From Lentzea tibetensis (GTDB lineage: Bacteria; Actinomycetota; Actinomycetes; Mycobacteriales; Pseudonocardiaceae), in contig NZ_VOBR01000009.1 of assembly GCF_007845675.1 (NCBI RefSeq), positions 186,001 to 250,000 of the forward strand: DNA of 64,000 bases, read 5' to 3'. Each line of letters starts with the position of its first letter. Position 1 is the stretch's first letter. The position numbers were made by a program, and so were the translations under genes. The notes under the pieces are model-generated. The model had not been told where the DNA came from. It saw only the letters and a list, made by a program, of their open reading frames with translations, and ran no database searches. Positions 59,520 to 64,000 of the stretch are shown here, piece by piece.

Positions 59520-59903
59520 GTGGGCAACCCGGAGAACTTCTTCGAACAGGTAGGCGGCGAGGAGACCTTTCACCGCATCGTGGCGCGCTTCTACAAAGAG
59601 GTGAAGGCCGATGAGGTGCTCCTGCCGCTGTACCCGGACGAGGATCTCGGTCCCGCCGAGGAGCGGCTGCGGCTGTTCCTCATGCAGTACTGGGGTGGCC
59701 CGCACACGTACTCCGAGAACCGCGGCCACCCGCGGCTGCGGATGCGGCACGCGCCGTTCAAGGTCGGTCCCATCGAGCGGGACGCCTGGCTGCGGTGCAT
59801 GCGGATCGCCGTCGACGAGGCCGGCCTGTCCGAGGCGCATCGCAAGCAGCTCTGGGACTACCTGGAGATGGCCGCGAACAGCCTGATGAACTCGTGGTCC
59901 TGA
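59520..59903 (+). CDS. glbO: Group II truncated haemoglobin
   Basis: A 127-residue globin starting GTG 59520. It has [20 protein letters not shown], Tyr CD1 in [28 protein letters not shown], the proximal His in [10 protein letters not shown] and Trp G8 in RDAWLRCM, all marks of GlbO (Rv2470). It binds O2 with high affinity and may aid respiration or peroxide/NO handling. A neighbour of aglA, as in M. tuberculosis. Confidence 0.95.
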   Translation: MGNPENFFEQVGGEETFHRIVARFYKEVKADEVLLPLYPDEDLGPAEERLRLFLMQYWGGPHTYSENRGHPRLRMRHAPFKVGPIERDAWLRCMRIAVDEAGLSEAHRKQLWDYLEMAANSLMNSWS

Positions 59904-59960
59904 TCGATCATCACCCGTTCGGGTAATAACGACACGAGACGAATGGCAGGATGACCCCCC

Positions 59961-61556
59961 GTGCGACGATCCTCCGACCTCAGCCCTGAGATCGCCGAAG
60001 AGTCCGCCTGGTGGCAACACGCCGTGTTCTACCAGGTCTACGTGCGTTCGTTCGCCGACTCCAACGGTGACGGCGTCGGTGACCTGGACGGCATCCGGTC
60101 CCGCCTCGGCTACCTCGAACTGCTCGGCGTCGACGCTCTCTGGCTCACGCCGTTCTACCGCTCGCCGATGGCCGACCACGGCTACGACGTGTCCGACCCG
60201 CGCGACGTGGACCCGCTGTTCGGCGACCTGGCCGCGTTCGACCGGCTGGTCGCGGACGCGCACGAGCACAACATCCGGGTGACCGTCGACCTGGTGCCGA
60301 ACCACAGCAGCAACCAGCACGTCTGGTTCCAGCAGGCACTCGCGTCGCCGCCCGGCAGCCCCGAGCGCGCCCGCTACATCTTCCGCGAGGGCCGCGGCTA
60401 CGACGGCTCGCAGCCGCCGAACAACTGGACGTCCGTGTTCGGCGGACCAGCGTGGACCCAGGTCGGCGACGGCCAGTGGTACCTGCACCTGTTCGCACCG
60501 CAGCAGCCGGACCTGAACTGGGAGAACCCGGAGGTCCGCGCGGACCTCGAGCACACGCTGAAGTTCTGGCTCGACCGCGGTGTCGACGGGTTCCGCATCG
60601 ACGTGGCGCACGGCATGGCCAAGCCCGAGGGCCTGCCGGACATGGAGCTGCGCGGCGTGCACGCGCCCGGCGTGCTCAGCGACGACGCGGAGGACCCGCG
60701 GTTCGACAACGACGGCGTGCACGAGATCCACCGGATGATCCGCAAGGTCATGGACCAGTACCCCGGCACGATGGCCGTCGGGGAGATCTGGGTGAAGGAC
60801 GACGAGCGCTTCGCCGCGTACGTCCGTCCCGACGAGCTGCACCTGGGCTTCAACTTCCGGCTCGTCGAGGCTGGTTTCGACGCGGACGGCGTGCGTTCCG
60901 CGATCGAGCACTCGATGGCCGCGGTGGCCTCGACCGGCACGCCCGCCACCTGGACGCTGTCGAACCACGACGTCGTCCGGCACGTCACCCGCTACGGCGA
61001 CGGCGCGATCGGCGTGCAGCGGGCCCGCGCGATGGCGCTGGTCGAGCTGGCGCTGCCCGGTGTGATCTACCTGTACAACGGCGAGGAGCTGGGTCTCCCG
61101 AACGTCGAGCTGCCGGACTGGGCGCTGCAGGACCCGACGTGGGAGCGCTCGGGCCGCACCGAGCGCGGCCGCGACGGCTGCCGCGTGCCGATCCCGTGGG
61201 AGGGCGGCGTCCCGCCGTTCGGCTTCTCCACGACCGCCAACACGTGGCTGCCCGTCCCGAACGAGTGGGACGGCCTCACCGCGGAGGCGCAGCTGGAGGA
61301 CCCCGGCTCGATGCTGTCGCTCTACCGCGAGGCGCTGGAGCACCGGAAGAGCAATCCGGGGTTCGGCGGCGACGAGCTCGAGTGGTACGGCGCCCCTCCC
61401 GGCTGCTTCGCGTTCCGCCGCAAGGGCGGTGGCCTGATCTGCGCGCTGAACACGTCCGGTGCGTCGGTGCCGTTGCCGCCCGGCCGGGTGCTGCTGTCGT
61501 CCGGTCCGATGGACGGCGACCAGCTGCCGCCCGACACCGCGGTCTGGCTGGTCTGA
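59961..61556 (+). CDS. aglA: GH13 alpha-glucosidase
   Basis: A 531-residue enzyme starting GTG 59961. The barrel shows GDGVGDLDGIRSRLGYL and LGVDALWLTPFYRSPM, the nucleophile Asp in GFRIDVAHG (about 214), the acid Glu in AVGEIWV (about 275) and the Asp in LSNHDVVRH (about 337). It hydrolyses alpha-glucosides such as maltose or isomaltose. Corresponds to Rv2471. Confidence 0.95.
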   Translation: MRRSSDLSPEIAEESAWWQHAVFYQVYVRSFADSNGDGVGDLDGIRSRLGYLELLGVDALWLTPFYRSPMADHGYDVSDPRDVDPLFGDLAAFDRLVADAHEHNIRVTVDLVPNHSSNQHVWFQQALASPPGSPERARYIFREGRGYDGSQPPNNWTSVFGGPAWTQVGDGQWYLHLFAPQQPDLNWENPEVRADLEHTLKFWLDRGVDGFRIDVAHGMAKPEGLPDMELRGVHAPGVLSDDAEDPRFDNDGVHEIHRMIRKVMDQYPGTMAVGEIWVKDDERFAAYVRPDELHLGFNFRLVEAGFDADGVRSAIEHSMAAVASTGTPATWTLSNHDVVRHVTRYGDGAIGVQRARAMALVELALPGVIYLYNGEELGLPNVELPDWALQDPTWERSGRTERGRDGCRVPIPWEGGVPPFGFSTTANTWLPVPNEWDGLTAEAQLEDPGSMLSLYREALEHRKSNPGFGGDELEWYGAPPGCFAFRRKGGGLICALNTSGASVPLPPGRVLLSSGPMDGDQLPPDTAVWLV

Positions 61557-61562
61557 GAAGTG

Positions 61563-61613
61563 CCGTCAGGGGCACGCTTGCGCCGCAAAACGTCGCGAGC
61601 GTGCCCCTGACGG
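61563..61613. terminator. Bidirectional terminator between aglA and ltrA
   Basis: CCGTCAGGGGCACGCT (61563-61578) and AGCGTGCCCCTGACGG (61598-61613) form a perfect 16-bp stem with a 19-base loop; GAGAAG/CTTCTC extend the outer pairing. Confidence 0.88.
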
Positions 61614-61622
61614 CTTCTCTGT

Positions 61623-62738
61623 CTAGACCCGTTCCGCCTGCGCGTTGCGGCGAACCTCGGGGATGAGCACGATCCCGAAGACGACGGTGAGCGCCGCGAC
61701 CTGCGCCAGCGCCACCCAGAGGCCCAGCGGCACGGTGGCGAGCGCCGCCACCGCACCCGCGGTCCGCCGCCACACGGGCCCGATGTCCAGCACCTTGCGG
61801 AACGCGACCTCGCCCAGCAGGAACAGCGCGACGCCGCCGGCGAGTGCGAGTGCGTGGCTGAAGTACAGGTGGTCGGTGGCGTGGCCGATGGTCTTCTTCA
61901 CGCCCACGGCGAGCACCACGATGCCGAGCAGGATCGGCACGTGCGCCCACCCGTACGCGGCGAGCGCCTTGCGGGACTGCTTCTCGTCGGGCAGCGCCGC
62001 GAGCCGTTCCACCGCGACCTCGTCCTGGCCGCCGCCGAAGTAGCTCCACCAGAACTGGTACGCCAGCACCAGGCCGAAGACGACCGCGAGCACGAGCTGC
62101 ATGTCCACCGGCAGCCCGGCCGCGCCGACGCCGATCGCGACGATCGACTCGCCCAGCGCCACGATCACGACGAGGTTGTGCCGTTCCACGAAGTGCGCTG
62201 GCCGGATCCGCACGCGGCGCTGCGGCGTGACGTACGGCGTGATCACCATGACCGCGAGCGCCAGCGCGTAGGCGCCGTACCGGTAGGCACCCGGCAGGAA
62301 CCCGCCCACCACGACGACGACCGCCGACGTGAGGTTGAACAGCGCGATGCGCGCCATCGCCTCCGCCGAGCGGCCACCGGACGCGATGAACAGTCCGGAG
62401 TGGACCAGGTTCACGATCAGGTAGCCGATGCCGAACGCGATCCCTGAGGCGCCGAACGCGTCCGGGATGGCCAGTGCGATCAGCAGGAAGCCGCCCATGC
62501 CGATCATCAGCAGCGTGCGGCGCACCGGGTTGTCGGGCGCGACGGCGTTGGTCAGCCAGGCGTAGCCGCCGTACATCCAGAGGATCACGCACAGCATCAG
62601 CACGACCCTGGCGAACCCGCGCACGGACGTGTCCGCGGCGAGCAGCTCCGTCAGCTGGGTCAGCGTGAAGACGAAGACCAGGTCGAAGAACAGCTCCAGC
62701 GTGGTGACCCGGTACTCGGGCTCGGTGGTCTCGGACAC
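61623..62738 (-). CDS. Low temperature requirement A (LtrA) family membrane protein
   Basis: A 371-residue protein from GTG 62738 (a GTG at 62771 is in frame). About ten transmembrane helices. The LtrA signature is near the start: TTLELFFDLVFVFTLTQLTE, later FVERHNLVVIVALGESIVAI. Named after a Listeria gene for growth in the cold; its biochemical function is unknown. Confidence 0.87.
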   Translation of the reverse strand: MSETTEPEYRVTTLELFFDLVFVFTLTQLTELLAADTSVRGFARVVLMLCVILWMYGGYAWLTNAVAPDNPVRRTLLMIGMGGFLLIALAIPDAFGASGIAFGIGYLIVNLVHSGLFIASGGRSAEAMARIALFNLTSAVVVVVGGFLPGAYRYGAYALALAVMVITPYVTPQRRVRIRPAHFVERHNLVVIVALGESIVAIGVGAAGLPVDMQLVLAVVFGLVLAYQFWWSYFGGGQDEVAVERLAALPDEKQSRKALAAYGWAHVPILLGIVVLAVGVKKTIGHATDHLYFSHALALAGGVALFLLGEVAFRKVLDIGPVWRRTAGAVAALATVPLGLWVALAQVAALTVVFGIVLIPEVRRNAQAERV

Positions 62739-62792
62739 GCCGCAACTGTAGAGCGGGGACCCGATGTCCACGAAGGCGGCCCGCTCGCTCGA

Positions 62793-64000
62793 TCAGGCGA
62801 TGGTGCGGACACCGCTCCAGTTGCCCTTGATCTTCCACGTCACGCCGGCGAACGGGACGCCGCCGGGGTTCACCAGCGAACCGTTGGCGTAGACGGACAA
62901 CGAACCGTCCGCCTCGACCGCGACGACGTCGGCGTATCCGTCACCGCTGGCGTCCATCACGGTGAGCTGCCGGGTGCCAGACCAGTCGCCGCCGCGGATG
63001 CGCCACGTCTCCGAGGTGAACGGAACCCGGTTCTCACTCACCAGCGAAGCGTTGTTGTACCCGAACAACTCCCCGTTCGCGTCCACCGCGACCAGATCTC
63101 CGAAACCGTCGCGATTGAGGTCCGCGACACCCAGGTGCCGCACACCGGACCAGTTCCCGCCGATCCGCCACGTCTCCGACGAGAACGGACGACCCTGCGG
63201 ATTCACCTTGCTGCCGTTGGCGTACACCACCAACGCACCACCAGCGTCCACGAGAACCAGATCACCGAAACCATCACCGGTCACGTCCGAGACCGCCAGC
63301 TGACGCACACCTGACCAGTCGCCCTCGTACCGCCACGTCACACCGGCGAACGGCATGCCGCCGGGGTTGACCCGCGCACCGTTGGCGTACACGATCAGCG
63401 CGTTGCCTTCGACGGCGACGAGATCCGCGAAACCGTCACCGGTCACGTCACCCGACGCCAGCTTCGTGACACCGGACCAGTCGGACCCGCGCACCCGCCA
63501 CGTCTCCGACGTGAACGGAACCCGGTTCTCACTCACCAGAGAAGCGTTGTTGTACCCGAACAACTCCCCGTTCGCGTCCACCGCGACGAGGTCACCGAAA
63601 CCGTCGCTGTTGACGTCGCTCACCCGGTCCACCCGGACGGCGACCTCCGCGAGCAGGTTCTTCGCCTTGCCCTCGACCTGGTCGTACCGGTCGGGGAAAG
63701 CCGACCGCTGCACGTCCTGGGCGATCTGCCCGGAGGTCCAGCCGGGATGCGCTCGCTCGCTGTTGACGGCCCTGGTGAAGAAGCTGTTCGAGGCGTGGGC
63801 CACGTTCATGATCTGCTCGGGCGTGCCCCAGCCCTGCGACGGCCGCTGCTGGAAGACACCGAGCGAGTCGCGGTCGCCGCAGTTCAGGTTGTTCATGTGC
63901 GACTCGACCCAGCCGGTCTCGAAACCCGCGAGCAGCACGCGGTCCGAGACGCTGAGGTTGCGGCCGACCTGGTAGACGATCTTCGTGACGTTCAGGTCGC
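62793..64000 (-). CDS. Secreted muramidase-like protein with five FG-GAP repeats (5' end outside the window)
   Basis: The frame is open to base 64000. The N-terminal part seen (VSDRVLLAGFETGWVESHMN, then NLNCGDRDSLGVFQQRPSQG) is the lytic transglycosylase-like domain common in actinobacteria, with Glu in WVESH as candidate catalyst. From about 63635 five repeats of about 55 residues follow, each with a Ca-binding D-x-(N/T)-x-D-G-(F/Y)-x-D motif and a strand ending ETWR/GVTWK, a partial beta-propeller. Repeats 1 and 4 are almost the same. Likely a cell-wall or glycan-binding exoprotein. Confidence 0.82.
   Translation of the reverse strand, partial: DLNVTKIVYQVGRNLSVSDRVLLAGFETGWVESHMNNLNCGDRDSLGVFQQRPSQGWGTPEQIMNVAHASNSFFTRAVNSERAHPGWTSGQIAQDVQRSAFPDRYDQVEGKAKNLLAEVAVRVDRVSDVNSDGFGDLVAVDANGELFGYNNASLVSENRVPFTSETWRVRGSDWSGVTKLASGDVTGDGFADLVAVEGNALIVYANGARVNPGGMPFAGVTWRYEGDWSGVRQLAVSDVTGDGFGDLVLVDAGGALVVYANGSKVNPQGRPFSSETWRIGGNWSGVRHLGVADLNRDGFGDLVAVDANGELFGYNNASLVSENRVPFTSETWRIRGGDWSGTRQLTVMDASGDGYADVVAVEADGSLSVYANGSLVNPGGVPFAGVTWKIKGNWSGVRTIA

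Overview
The window is chromosomal DNA of a high-GC, mycothiol-type actinobacterium. Many GTG starts, WhiB and SARP regulators, a pSAM2-type integrative element and a core gene order resembling mycobacteria (nei, rpiB, Rv2466c-like, pepN, DUF5130, HNH, glbO, aglA) suggest Pseudonocardiaceae or close kin. The genus cannot be fixed from the sequence alone.

Bases 1 to about 21,275 are mobile DNA stacked at one tRNA-Gly(UCC) target. The first 13.2 kb is the right part of an actinomycete integrative and conjugative element (AICE A). Its minus-strand operon runs from a WhiB-like protein through small membrane and zinc-binding proteins, DUF2637 and a TraB/FtsK translocase to a prim-pol and a DUF3987 replication protein cut by the window edge. 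On its right flank lie an XRE repressor, an HTH-DUF5919 protein, a Pif-like Nudix hydrolase and an HD hydrolase. The AICE integrase is presumably left of the window.

Three copies of a 42-bp tRNA-Gly 3' half lie at 13192, 18484 and 21234 and divide the rest into two smaller att-flanked segments. Element B (13.2-18.5 kb) keeps a truncated integrase, a Pra-like activator, a divergent KorSA-like GntR regulator with two palindromic operators, and cargo. Element C (18.5-21.3 kb) keeps a decayed DUF5919 gene, a second intact Nudix gene and cargo. Each segment has its own kind of 11-bp tandem doublet near both ends, as expected for integrase arm sites. B and C also share two repeats framing one variable gene each. 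This looks like an accretion of one AICE and two cis-mobilizable (CIME-like) relics.

From 21.4 to 38 kb are ordinary chromosomal genes: VOC, HIT, HxlR, an ABM-truncated-globin fusion, Eis-like acetyltransferase, Nei glycosylase, RpiB, ComB-like phosphatase, MBL hydrolase, aldehyde dehydrogenase, GH84 glycosidase, an Rv2466c-like DsbA-fold protein and PepN. A 166-bp palindrome sits between the convergent genes at 28.1 kb.

From 38.3 to 53.6 kb is a lineage-specific block: two HME-type RND permeases with a very short lipoprotein adaptor between them, an ABC-2 exporter operon, a divergent SARP fused to an ABC ATPase that leads into an OmpR-type two-component system, a Cys-tailed unknown protein, and a NarL-type two-component system.

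From 53.7 kb the conserved order resumes (DUF5130, CtaJ). It is then interrupted by an unusual 196-residue protein made of 21 copies of an eight-residue DSVRIT unit. HNH, prolyl oligopeptidase, MscS, GlbO, alpha-glucosidase, LtrA and a secreted FG-GAP-repeat protein (cut by the right edge) follow. The strongest candidates for new biology are the DSVRIT protein, the SARP-ABC fusion, the RHIM-like-motif protein of the AICE, and the stacked att array with its cargo slot.
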